Shown here: piece after piece, positions 11,207 to 21,865 of the stretch
Numbering within the stretch: the first letter of the stretch is position 1
How the letters are laid out: each line of letters opens with the position of its first letter
Assembly (NCBI GenBank): GCA_030737835.1
Contig: JAUJYN010000020.1
Location: 1,426,001 to 1,490,000, forward strand
DNA length: 64,000 nt
Direction: 5' to 3'
From: Acorus gramineus
Taxonomy: Eukaryota > Streptophyta > Magnoliopsida > Acorales > Acoraceae
The notes under the pieces: model-generated
Databases searched by the model: none
Seen by the model: only the letters and a program-made list of their open reading frames with translations
Told to the model about the DNA's origin: nothing
Program-made: the position numbers and the translations under genes

Positions 11207-11783
11207 AAAGTCCCAAGAGACTCCCTCCGGGAGTGAGGGTGGGGGTGAGGTTGGTCGAGCCGCCGCGTGACCCATTTATCCATGGGTTTCCACCCATGTT
11301 TTCCTTGAAAGGAAATTAATTATGTGTTGAACTGTAGTATGGTGATTGGTTTCCAGCCACTCACTGAGCTTGTAGCTCACCCCTCGCATACTGTTTCTTT
11401 TCAGGGGCAGTGTTGGGCGTGGAGCTGGAGCTTTCCTGTGGCGTGGTCTTATGGGCGTGGAGCGTTCTGTCGGCGGGTGGCGAGTGCGAGGCTGTCAGCA
11501 TTCCTAGAGTCATTTTATGCTTTGTAAATCGTGCATGTGGCACAGGTTGTATTTTCTTTGGTTTAGACTTGGCTCTCACAGGACAGTGATTGTGTATTCG
11601 AGTATGTAATAATGTTTTTGATTTACAGACATTGTTTATATATTATGCTTCCGTTTTTCAGTCAGTTATCATTATCTTGCTTTGCCGCCTTGTGTATTGT
11701 TGTTGGTGTCTTTATTGACCTCAGGTATTGATAGCTGATATTTATTAATTTTGCCACGTCTCGGGGACGCCTGGGGCGTGACA

Positions 11784-11985
11784 CAAGTGTTGATTGTTTT
11801 TCAAAAATTGTGACCTTTCGTATTCCCGGTTGACAATCGTTCCACTTTGGGGATTCGGTGGATCATATCGGATCGGATTCTTCTCTTCACCTCATGCTCA
11901 GAGATTGCTAGACAAAGGATGTTAGGGATATCTAGCCATCATTGTGGATACTACTATTGACTTGAAGGCCTAAGTCAGTGTAACT
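11784..11985 (+). mobile_element. F internal remnant: after protease
   Basis: This is the continuation of F to the right of LTR E. Its start reads VDCFSKIVTFRIPG-like, the known gypsy sequence that follows LGMDWLxxHAS. It ends at the TAACT target site of LTR G. Confidence 0.7.
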
Positions 11986-12529
11986 TGTCACGCCCCAGGG
12001 CCGGCCGTCCCCGGGACGCAGCAAGTGTATATATGATATCAGTATAAACAGGAGTTCAATAACATACTCACACAACCGCTAAAATGACAACACAGACAAC
12101 AAAATCAGGGCTGACATGATATATACACCAAAAGCGGAAGCTAAAAGACTGAATCTGTAATCCAAAAACATATTACAGACTCGATACATAATCAACTGTC
12201 CTGTGAGAGCCAATATATACAAAGACATCCAAATACAATACAAACGCGTGCCCAAGCACGGAATATAATACATACAAGCAAAAGGGATGCTGATAGCCTC
12301 TGATACTCGCGGGACGTGGCGCTACTCCGCTACTGATGAAGTCCCTCGGGGAGCTCTTCCTCCAGATCCGACTCAGATGACACTGGAGAAAAATATTATG
12401 CGAGGGGTGAGCCACACGCTCAGTGAACAGCACAACCCATGCATCACAATTTATATTAACCACCAGATCTTATTAATCCACAATCTCATTATTAAAAGCC
12501 ACAAAATGGCAACAGCTATACAGTCCAGT

Positions 12530-12765
12530 GGGTCGCTACCGCCAACCCACTACACCCTCACCCTCACCCCTCAATAGGTGACATAGGATATTGGGACTAA
12601 CTACACAAATCCAGCGGGTCGCTATCGCCAACCCACTACACCCTCACCCTCACCCCTCAATAGGTGACATAGGATATTGGGACTTACAAACCAGTGGGTC
12701 GCTACATCGCCAGCCCACCACACCCTCACCCTCACCCCTCAATAGTGACATAGGATATTGGGACT
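12530..12765 (-). repeat. Three G-run/hairpin repeats in LTR G
   Basis: Three units of about 78-85 bp. On the LTR sense strand each has GGGTGAGGGTGAGGGTG-type runs followed by GTGGGT...ACCCAC, a 7-bp stem. The same array has four units in S1 and S3, two in H, S2 and D, and one in A. Confidence 0.85.
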
Positions 12766-12955
12766 GACTAGGCTGATGGTCCCCCTTGGTCAACCGATAG
12801 TCTCTCCCCACTCCGTAGGCCGTTCGGCCACTCCCACATTCAGCACAGTCCGTCCCAAATCAGGAGGTGCCTACTGATGGGAGCCCCTTCACGGGACAGC
12901 CTTTCTAACGCCGGGGCAGTCTCTAACGGATCCATAGAAAGGGAAAAGAACAGCC

Positions 12956-15400
12956 TGTCACGCCCCAGGGCGGCCGTCCCCGGGACGCGGCAAGTGTATA
13001 TATAATATCAGAACTACACAGGAGGTCAATAATATATCATACACAACAACTAGAATGACACACATGCAACAAAGGGGCTGACATGATATATACACCAAAT
13101 GCGGAAGCAAAAGACTGAATCTGTGAATAAACATTCTACAGACTCGATACTCAATCATATGTCCTGTGAGAGCCAATATACACAAATACAACTGAACATA
13201 TACAAACACGTGCCAAGCACGGAAATCAAATACATACAGTCAAGAAGGGATGCTGATAACCTCTGGCACTCGCGGAACGTGGCGCTGCTCCGCTACAGAA
13301 GGAATCCCTCGGAATGCTCCAACTGCTGCTCCGGCTCTAGCTCAGGCTCAGTGACCACTGGGGAAAAACATATGCGAGGGGTGAGCCACACGCTCAATGA
13401 ACAGCACAACCCATGCATCACAGACAATATTTACCATAATTCCATTATTTATCCAGCCTCTAAGACATAACAACATAATCCAGTGGTTCGTACCTCGCCG
13501 AACCACCACACCCTCACCCTCACCCATCAATGGGTGACATAGGCTATCGGGACTGATAAACATCCATTCACAAATCCAGTAGGTCGCTCATCTCCAACCC
13601 ACTACACCCTCACCCTCACCCTACCACGGGTGACATAGGATTTTGGGACTGACTAGGCTGTTGGTCACCCTTAGTCCACCGGTAGTCTCTCCTCCACTCC
13701 GTAGGCCGCTTGGTCTCCACCCACAACTTCAGCACAGTCCGTCACAAAAATCGGGAGGCGCCTACTGATGTGGGTCCTCCGAAGGACGGCCTTTCTAACG
13801 CTGGGGCAGTCTCTACCGGATCCAACGAAGAGAACAGAACAGCCTATCCATACGCATATGATCCACTCGGATCCGCCGAAACCACATCTCTACAACTCAA
13901 ATGTCATGAACTCTTCAGAGTTCCTCCAGGGCGCATAACCACGATGCGGGGAAATAAGTACAATAAAAGCAAGGTTGTAATATTATTGGGGGAAAGAACT
14001 CGGGAGGGCGGCGTGAGTTTCTGTTATAGGATACCCCGACAACCAAACAAGGAACACGGAGTACCCTAACCCGGGTCTCACCGCTGTCCTCGCAAGGCCC
14101 CTCCCCTATAATATTCACTAACAGGCTAATAACCATACCAATCATACAACATTATTTATAGTATTATTGGGACTAGAAACCTTGGGAGGGCAGCATGAGG
14201 TCCCGATACAGGACATCCCGACAACAAAACAAGGAACACGGAGTACCCTAACACGGGTCTCAATGTTGACCTCGCAAGGCCCCTCCCTATAATATTATCT
14301 AAAGCATGCGATTTAACATACACTAGCATTTAATTTAATAAATAAACTAGTAGGACGCATGCATAGGCCAAGGTTTCCTAGCATGAAAACAGGGGGCATG
14401 GTGCATGGCTCTTACACCTATCCTATGGGTGCAAGTCCCTAACATAAAAGCCTAGGGTAGCATGCATTCTGTATTTAAAATCATGCTCACATGCAATACA
14501 TATTACTACAGGTTAATATAATCCACGGTGCCCCAGGAGAGGTCGGTATACGCCCAAGTGCGTATAACGCCCCTCTACCGGGTTGGATTGTCCCACTCAC
14601 CGGTATCTGGGTCGTCGCGCGACCGTCCGTCCAGATCTGCAAGACAGACATTCAATATGGTGAGAACAGTACAAAAATACTCCAAAATACCAAAAACATA
14701 CTAACCCACAACTAAACACCCAACACTCGGGCGAACGTGCATACGACCCGCACGCACGCTAGCCCGAGCACTCCGGCTACCACCCGCACGGCCGGCAACC
14801 ACCCGGGTGCACCGCCGCGCCTCAGCCCACGCACCCCGCGCACCGCCGGGTCCCTGCCCGCCGCCGAGACACGCCGCCGAGCCTCCCGGGTGCACCGCGC
14901 GCCCCCTGCGCCCCAGCGCAGCCGCTCGCGCGCACCCCGCACGCCTCGCGCTGGCCCGCGAGCACCCCGCACGCCCCGCGCGCACCCCTCGCGCACCACC
15001 TCGCTCCGCGCGCACCCCGCGCGCACCACCTGCCTCTACCCGCACGCACCACGCGCGCACCACCCCCGCCTTGCCGTGCCCCGCGCGCACCCCACGCACA
15101 CCCTGCACGACCCCCACTGCACTCACTGCCGCACGCCCGAGTGCTCTGCGCCCCACGCGCAGCACCCGCGCGCCCTCTGCCCGCCCGGCGCCCAGCGATC
15201 TGCGCCCAGCGCCCCGGGCCCTAACCCAGCGCCCAGCACCCGCGGCCCAGCGCCCGGTGCTCAGCGCCCAGCACCCGGGACCCTCACCCAGCATCCACGC
15301 GCACGTACGCGCAACACGCGCCCAGCGCGCCTGGCAGCACGCGCCCAGCGCGCCTACCAGCCTGTGCGCGCTGCTGCCTGCGCTGCCTGCCTGCGCGCAC
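12956..15400 (-). repeat. H 3' LTR portion
   Basis: It starts TGTCACGCCCCAGGG on the plus strand and is nearly identical to the 5' LTR through the repeats (13465-13650, two units), the mini-exon-like segment (14601-14636) and the GC-rich tract (from about 14740). The right limit is approximate. Confidence 0.85.
14740..15400. repeat. GC-rich tract in H 3' LTR
   Basis: Sequence rich in CGCGCGCACCCCGCGCGCACC words. It gives long overlapping open frames on both strands (for example 253 residues plus, 197 minus), which share no recognisable protein family. Read as non-coding. Confidence 0.8.
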
Positions 15401-15748
15401 TCGCGCTGCCGCCTCTAGCTCCTCCTCCCTCTGCAGGGGACACTGGACTCCTACCGCCAGAATCGCCACCGAAACTGGGGGTACATCGGGTACCATAGGC
15501 GGATCTGCCACCAAGGGGACCTGCGGAACTGCCTCGCGGGTCACCCTCAGCTCCTGAATCTCCCTAGCCTGCTCTGCCAACATCCGCGTCTGTGTCTCCA
15601 CCAAATCAGCCAACCGAGCGAAAGCACGCTCCCAAGCAGGAGGCTCCTGCGTCAAGGGCTCTCCGGTAGCATCCTCGTCTCTAGTAGGTCCGGAAACCTC
15701 CAAAGACCGAGAGGGACCTCGTCCGCGCCGTCCTCTGCGAGGAGGCAT
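15400..15748 (-). mobile_element. H gag N-terminal remnant
   Basis: The start region encodes MPPRRGRRGRGPSRSLEV, followed by PAWERAFARLADLVETQTRMLAEQ, here given only in part. It matches the gag N-terminus of element A (below 32472). It is a fossil fragment; the capsid, zinc knuckle and pol are not present. Confidence 0.85.
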
Positions 15749-15849
15749 ATCAGCACCCTAAGAAAACCAGACACTAGGATCAGAATACTCATATAGAAAT
15801 CCTAGGACTCATCTCTACGAAAGGAAGACTATTGGCTCTGACAGGACCA

Positions 15850-15862
15850 GGCTCTGATACCA
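15850..15862 (-). other. H primer-binding site
   Basis: On the minus strand it reads TGGTATCAGAGCC, an exact plant tRNA-iMet type site, five bases inside the LTR end at 15868. Confidence 0.9.
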
Positions 15863-15867
15863 ACTTT

Positions 15868-18800
15868 TGTCACGCCCCAGGGCGGCCGTCCCCGGGACGC
15901 GGCAAGTGTATATATAATATCAGAATCTACACAGGAGGTCAATAATATACCATACACAACAACTAGAATGACACACATGCAACAAAGGGGCTGACATGAT
16001 ATATACACCAAATGCGGAAGCAAAAGACTGAATCTATGAATAAACATTCTACAGACTCGATACTCAATCATATGTCCTGTGAGAGCCAATATACACAAAT
16101 ACAACTGAACATATACAAACACGTGCCAAGCACAGAAATCAAATACATACAGTCAAGAAGGGATGCTGATAACCTCTGGCACTCGCGGAACGTGGCGCTG
16201 CTCCGCTACGGAAGGAATCCCTCGGAAAGCTCCAACTGCTGCTCCGGCTCTAGCTCAGGCTCAGTGACCACTGGGGAAAAACATATGCGAGGGGTGAACC
16301 ACACGCTCAGTGAACAGCACAACCCATGCATCACATACAATATTTACCATAATTCCATTATTTATCCAGCCTCTAAGACATAACAACATAATCCAGTGGT
16401 TCGTACCTCGCCGAACCACCACACCCTCACCCTCACCCATCAATGGGTGACATAAGCTATTGGGACTGATAATCATCCATTCACAAATCCAGTAGGTCGC
16501 TCATCACCAACCCACTACACCCTCACCCTCACCCTACCACGGGTGACATAGGATTTTGGGACTGACTAGGCTGTTGGTCACCCTTAGTCCACCGGTAGTC
16601 TCTCCTCCACTCCGTAGGCCGCTTGGTCTCCACCCACAACTTCAGCACAGTCCGTCACAATCATCGGGAGGCGCCTACTGATGTGGGTCCTCCGAAGGAC
16701 GGCCTTTCTAATGCTGGGGCAGTCTCTATCGGATCCATCGAAGAGAACAGAACAGCCTATCCATACGCATATGATCCACTCGGATCCGCCGACAACACAT
16801 CTCTACAACTCAAATGTCATGAACTCTTCACAGTTCCTCCAGGGCGCATAACCACGATGCGGGGAAATAAGTACAATAAAAGCAAGGTTGTAATATCATT
16901 GGGGGAAAGAACTCGGGAGGGCGGCGTGAGTTCCTGATATAGGATACCCCGACAACCAAACAAGGAACACGGAGTACCCTAACCCGGGTCTCACCGCTGT
17001 CCTCGCAAGGCCCCTCCCCTATAATATTCACTAACATGCTAATAAACATACCAATCATACAACATTATTTATAATATTATTGGGACTAGAAACCTTGGGA
17101 GGGCAGCATGAGGTCCCGATACAGGACATCCCGACAACCAAACAAGGAACACGGAGTACCCTAACACGGGTCTCAATGTTGACCTCGCAAGGCTCCTCCC
17201 TATAATATTATCTAAGGCATGCGATTTAACATACACTAGCATTTAATTTAATAAATAAACTAGTAGGACGCATGCATAGGCCGAGGTTTCCTAGCATGAA
17301 AATAGGGGGACACGGTGCATGGCTCTCACACCTATCCTATGGGTGCAAGTCCCTAACATAAAAGCCTAGGGTAGCATGCATTCTGTATTTAAAATCATGC
17401 TCACATGCAATACATATTACTACAGGTTAATATAATCCACGGTGCCCCAGGAGAGGTCGGTATACGCCCAAGTGCGTATAACGCCTCTCTACTGGGTTGG
17501 ATTGTCCCACTCACCGGTATCTGGGTCGTCGCGCGACCGTCCATCCAGATCTGCAAGACAGACATTCAATATGGTGAGAACAATACATAAATACTCTAAA
17601 ATACCAAAAACATACTAACCCACAACTAAACACCTAACACTCGGGCAAACGTGCATACGACCCGCACGCACGCTAGCCTGAGCACTCCGGCAACCACCCG
17701 CACGGCCACCCGACCGCCCGGGTGCACCGCCGCGCCTCAGCCCACGCACCCCACGCACCACCGGGCCCCTGCCTGCCGCCGAGACAAGCCACCGAGCCTC
17801 CCGGGTGTACCGCGCGCCCCCTGCGCCCCAGCGCAGCCGCCCGCGCGCACCCCGCATGCCCCGCGTGCAGCGCCTCGCCCCGCGCACACCCCGCGCGCAC
17901 CACCTCGCTCCGCGCGCACCACCTCGCTCCGCGCGCACCCCGCGCGCACCACCTACCTCTACCCGCACGCACCACGCGCGCACCACCCCCGCCTTGCCGT
18001 GCCCCCGCGCGCACCCCACGCACACCCTGCACGACCCCCACTGCACTCACTGCCGCACGCCCGAGTGCTCTGCGCCCCACGCGCAGCACCCGCGCACCCT
18101 CTGCCCGCCCGGCGCCCAGCGATCTGCGCCCAGCGCCCCGGGCCCTAACCCAGCGCCCAGCACCCGCTACCCGCGACCCAGCGCCCGGTGCTCAGCGCCC
18201 AGCACCCGGGACCCTCACCCAGCGTCCACGCGCACGCACGCGCAACACGCGCCCAGCGCGCCTGGCAGCACGCGCCCAGCGCGCCTACCAGCCTGCGCGC
18301 GCTGCTGCCCGCGCTGCCTGCCTGCGCGCGTCGCCGAGTGGCCCGAGCCCTGTTCGCCTACCCACCCGAGCACTGTCCGACTGGTGCCCGAGCACCACCT
18401 ACCCAGCACGCCTACCTACCCCGAGCGCACACCGCGCGCACGCCTGCCTGCGGTGCCCAGCGCCCAACGCCCCATCGCCCAGCGCTCAGCACCCCTGCTC
18501 GCCCAGCACGCCTGCAGCACCACCCGCGCGCGCACGCCGCGCGCACGCCTGCGCGCACGCGCATGCGCGCCCGGCACCTGGTGCGCCTGCTGCTAACACA
18601 CCCGGGACTGCCAGCCCACACGCCCGAGCTGCCTAACTCCCTACCCGAGCTCCTCTACCACCAACACCTACCACCCCAAGGACTCCGACCACCTCCACTG
18701 CCCTCCGACGGCCACCCACCGCCGCCGACCGCCTCCCAACCCCAAAACCCACCTCCTAACATCCATCTAAGCAAGAAAAGAGGGGAAATAGGGCTTACCA

Positions 18801-19342
18801 AGGGGAGGAAGGGAAGTCCGGACGCTCTCCGCGCGCCGAAACCTTTCCCCAAAGGCTTCCACTACCCGGATCTACTCCCACCTCCAAGACAGCCCAAAAC
18901 AGAGGAGAAGAGAGGGGGGACGGAGGGGCAAATCTCGCCGGAATCCGGATTTGAAAGCACCGGGGTGTAGATCGGGTCCTATGCTTTAGGTTTTTAGGTT
19001 TGAGGGGTCTAGGGGACTCAAAAGTGAGAAAAGGAGAGAGCGGAGAGAGAAAATGAAATTGGTAGGGATGATGAATAATGATTTCGAAATTAGATCTGAC
19101 CTTTATATAGTGTGCGACTTAAAAACCCAGATACGCCCCGAAACTGTGAAATTTTCGTGAGAGGCCTAAAATGGCACCAGGACACCAATTATGCAGTTAG
19201 ATTTCTAATCGGAGTCCTCTAACTCAGGACGATAGCTAACAGTCCAAAAATTAGCGGTACCGGTCGAAAACCGAAAAAAATGAAAAAACTGTCAGAATGC
19301 TCCAACGTTTACCAGCAGGTTAAAAGTGACACAAATATAACA
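15868..19342 (-). repeat. H 5' LTR (3,475 bp)
   Basis: A complete type 1 LTR. In sense (minus) order it has U3 with a CTATATAAAGG TATA box (near 19115), a GTAAGCC donor-like site (near 18798), a GC-rich tract (18650-17650), a mini-exon-like 36-nt segment (17515-17550) between GCAG and GTGAG, two G-run repeats, and the end GGGGCGTGACA. Its U3 lacks the W-box block. Confidence 0.92.
17650..18650. repeat. GC-rich tract in H 5' LTR
   Basis: Same character as 14740-15400 but longer. It gives a 304-residue plus frame and others; all are compositional artefacts. It lies inside the intron-like interval of the LTR. Confidence 0.8.
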
Positions 19343-19920
19343 CAGCCTATCTATACGCATATGATCCACTCGGATCTGCTGACAACACATCACAATAACT
19401 CTAATGTCATGAATTCTTCAGAATTCCTCCAGGGCGCATAACCAAGATGCGGGGAACATGAATAATAATAATAATAGCAGGGTGACAATATTATTGGGAA
19501 AAGAAACCTTGGGAGGGCAACGTGAGGTCCCGATATAGGACATCCCGACAACCAAACAAGGAACACGGAGTACCCTAGCCCGGGTCTCAATGTTGACCTC
19601 GCAAGGCCCCTTTCTATAATATTATCTAAGGCATGCAATTAAACATATACTAGCATTTAATTTAATAAAATAAACTAGTAGGACGCATGCATAGGCCGAG
19701 GCTTCCTAGCATGAGAACAGGGTGACAGGATGCATGGCTCTTACACATATCCTAAGGGTAACATACAATGTCTAAGGTAGCATGCATACTACATTTTTAT
19801 CATGCTTGCATGGATTACACATTACAACAGGTTAATTTAAATCCATGGTGCCCCAGGGGAGGGCAATACACTCCCAAGTGAGTAGTACGCCTCCCTACTG
19901 GGTTGGATTGTCCCACTCAC

Positions 19921-19956
19921 CGATAGTCAGGTCGTCGCGCGACCGTCCGTCAAGAT
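19921..19956 (-). other. Mini-exon-like segment of LTR G (36 nt)
   Basis: On the minus strand it is preceded by TTTTGCAG and followed by GTGAGTGGGAC. It has the same length and borders as in H, A, S1, S2 and D. Confidence 0.45.
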
Positions 19957-20049
19957 CTGCAAAATAGGGTAATCAATTCGGTGAGTAAAATACCCAAATA
20001 AATCCAAAAATACAATAAAATAGGTAACACTCGGACAAACGTACATACG

Positions 20050-20820
20050 ACCTGTACGCACGCGAGCCCAAGCACTCCGACTCACTCCCGAACCCCCGGG
20101 CAGCCGTACGCGCGGCCACCCGACCAAGGCGCACGGCCGCGCCTCAGCCCGCGCGCCCAGTCGCACGGCGGAGCCCAGCCCGCACGCCTGGACATCCCGC
20201 CGAGCCTCCCGGGTGCACCGCGCGTCCACTACGCCCCAACGCAGCAACCCGCGCGCACACCCGCACCCCCAGCGCCCCAACGCCTTGCCCCGCACGCACC
20301 CCGCGCGCACCACCCGCTCGACCAGCCCCGGGTGCACCCGCGCGCAATGCGCCCCAGCGCAGCGCCCTGCATGCGCACCCGCCCGCACTGCACCCCAGCG
20401 CAGCGCCCGCACACCTGCCCGCTCACACTCCCCGCTCGCACCGACTACTCGCCCTGCACGCACTACGCCCCCTGCGCAGCACCCGCACACCACCCGCTCG
20501 TCCACTCGCCCATGCGCAGCGCTCCGCGCGCACGCCGTACACTGCGCCCAGCGTGCCCGACCGCACGCACCCAGCGAGCCCGTCAGCACGTGCCCAGCGC
20601 GCCTGCCCGCAGCTCGCCTGCCTGTGCCTGCCTGCCTGCGCCTGACCGCCTGCGCCTGCCTGCCTGCGCGCGCCGCTGCCCGCATGCGCCAGATCCGAGC
20701 TCCACCCGCGCGCATGCCCTCGCGCACTCCCGCGCGCACGCCCACGCTGCCCGAGCACTGCCTGCCTGCGCGCTGCCTGCCTGCCCGAGCACTGCCTGCC
20801 TGCGCGCACAGCCTACCAGA
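20050..20820. repeat. GC-rich tract in LTR G
   Basis: Low-complexity GC-rich tract with many CTGCCTGCCTGCG words towards the right end. It yields a 332-residue minus frame (19927-20925) and a 277-residue plus frame (20332-21165) that overlap each other. Rejected as genes. Confidence 0.8.
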
Positions 20821-21369
20821 GACAGCCCATCCACCACCCTGACGGCCACCAACGGCCTCCAACCGCCTCCAACCACCACCCACGGCCACCCCCAGCCACC
20901 CACACCCACCCCAACTCAAAAACACCTCCTAAACAAGCATCTAAACAAGGAAGGAAGGAAAGAAGGCTTACCCAAGGAAAGAAAGGAAGGGAAGATCGGG
21001 AGCTCTTCGTGCACCGAAACACCTCCCCAAAGCCCTCCACCACCAAGAACTCTTTCCACCCTCAAAGGGGCTGAAATCAGAGGAGAAAAGAGGGTGTTAG
21101 AGGGGGTCAAACTCGTCGGAACTCGAATCCGAGACCACCGGTGGATAGATCGGGATGAGATCTAACCTTTCTCTTCTTTGGGTTTTTGATTCTAACCTCT
21201 CTAGCTAGGTCAAAATCAAGAAAAAGAGAGAGGGGGAGAGAGAAATCAAATTGGAGAAGAAGATGAATAGTGGGGAGATATTTTTGCTCACTTATATTTA
21301 ATCCCCACAATTAGATTAGCCTAACTAGGTTTAATTAGGGCTAAGAAAGGATTAGTGAGGGATAAGTGA

Positions 21370-21480
21370 GATTTGACTTGGGTCAACTCAACCACAAATA
21401 AAAACAAAAGGGGTTGACCAAGTCATGGGCTCACTTTGACCAAGTCAACTCTCCCAATGACTTCTCGCTCGGTCAAAACC
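21370..21480 (-). promoter_or_regulatory. W-box cluster in U3 of LTR G
   Basis: Several TTGACC/TTGACT and GGTCAA cores in about 110 bp, between the TATA-like TTAAATATAAG (near 21290-21305, minus) and the LTR start. Matches the block in S0, A and D. Confidence 0.5.
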
Positions 21481-21725
21481 CGGATACGCCCCGGAACTGT
21501 GAAATTCTGAAACGTTACCGGAATTCGACGAAATTTTTGTGAGCGGCTTGGAATGGCACCAGGACACATAATATGCAGTTAGATTTTCAATCGGAGCCCT
21601 CAACCTCAGGGTGATAGCTAAAAGCCCGAAATTTTAGCGGTTTCGATCGAAAAACGAAAAAAACCGAAAAACTGCCAGAATGTCCCAACGGTTACCAGAA
21701 GGTTAAAAGTGACACATATATAACA

Positions 21726-21865
21726 TAACTCCTATTGCTTTTGAATTTCCGTAGTATTTTCGGATGAATTGCCCAGTCTTCCCACTGATCATGACATCGA
21801 GTTTTCTGTCGATCTCATTCTTCATTTTCTATAAGCCTGACCTTAGTTAGCCTGTGAAGTTTAGG
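21726..21865 (+). mobile_element. F internal remnant: pre-RT linker
   Basis: To the right of the TAACT duplication the sequence encodes the gypsy linker before RT (FSDELPSLPTDHDIEF), equal in place to [20 protein letters not shown] of element A. Beyond about 21800 the coding signal fades. Confidence 0.65.

Larger units (their letters stand above)
8023..11783 (+). mobile_element. Solo LTR E, type 2 Tekay
   Basis: It starts TGTTGTGCTTATGTCATTTGG and ends CTGGGGCGTGACA, and is 3,761 bp long. It is flanked by CAAG on both sides (8019-8022 and 11784-11787); a 5-bp duplication cannot be confirmed. There is no internal region, so it is a solo LTR formed by recombination, sitting in the protease region of F. 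It resembles B and the LTRs of C throughout, with U3 words such as GCTTTCCAACGGAATTGG (8379). It holds a GC-rich tract, splice-like sites and tandem repeats. Confidence 0.85.
12956..19342 (-). mobile_element. Shortened Tekay element H
   Basis: It is flanked by a perfect 5-bp duplication CAGCC (12951-12955 and 19343-19347), so this unit inserted once into LTR G. The parts are a 3' LTR portion (12956 to about 15400), a small gag remnant, a primer-binding site and a full 5' LTR (15868-19342). Pol is absent; the element is broken and cannot be autonomous. In the first 175 bp the two LTRs differ at only about three places, so it is young, well under a few million years at usual plant rates. It is the youngest layer of this half of the window. 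Confidence 0.92.
11986..21725 (-). mobile_element. Solo LTR G, type 1 Tekay, carrying nested H
   Basis: The outer parts are 11986-12955 and 19343-21725. The left edge is TGTCACGCCCC and the right edge ACACATATATAACA, so it reads on the minus strand. It is flanked by a perfect 5-bp duplication TAACT (11981-11985 and 21726-21730). No internal region belongs to it, so it is a solo LTR. It inserted in element F between the protease and pre-RT remnants. Without H and its extra TSD copy it is about 3.35 kb. Confidence 0.92.
3792..21865 (+). mobile_element. Old Ty3/gypsy element F, split by nested LTRs
   Basis: The parts are a left LTR (3792-7611), an iMet-type primer-binding site, protease-domain remnants (about 7780-8022 and 11784-11985) and a pre-RT remnant (21726 to about 21860, with FSDELPSLPTDHDIEFSVDLI-like coding). 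The solo LTRs E and G lie between these pieces. F is therefore older than both, and older than H inside G. Most of gag and nearly all of pol are missing; it is badly broken with many lesions. The family is Ty3/gypsy, probably chromovirus, from the primer site and the protease/pre-RT style. The right end is not resolved. Confidence 0.65.

Noticed and set aside
14737-15498. Open frame of 253 residues, Pro/Ala/Arg-rich
   Set aside because: It is pure GC-rich LTR tract; both strands are open, there is no family motif, and it runs from LTR into an antisense view of gag.
17722-18636. Open frame of 304 residues
   Set aside because: Low-complexity tract in H 5' LTR with several overlapping frames on both strands.
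19927-20925. Open frame of 332 residues on the minus strand
   Set aside because: Gly/Arg/Ala-rich by composition, overlapped by plus-strand frames, inside LTR G.
11986-21725. One full-length element with LTRs at 11986 and 21725
   Set aside because: The inner unit 12956-19342 has its own CAGCC duplication and the outer one has TAACT, so this is a solo LTR with a nested element.
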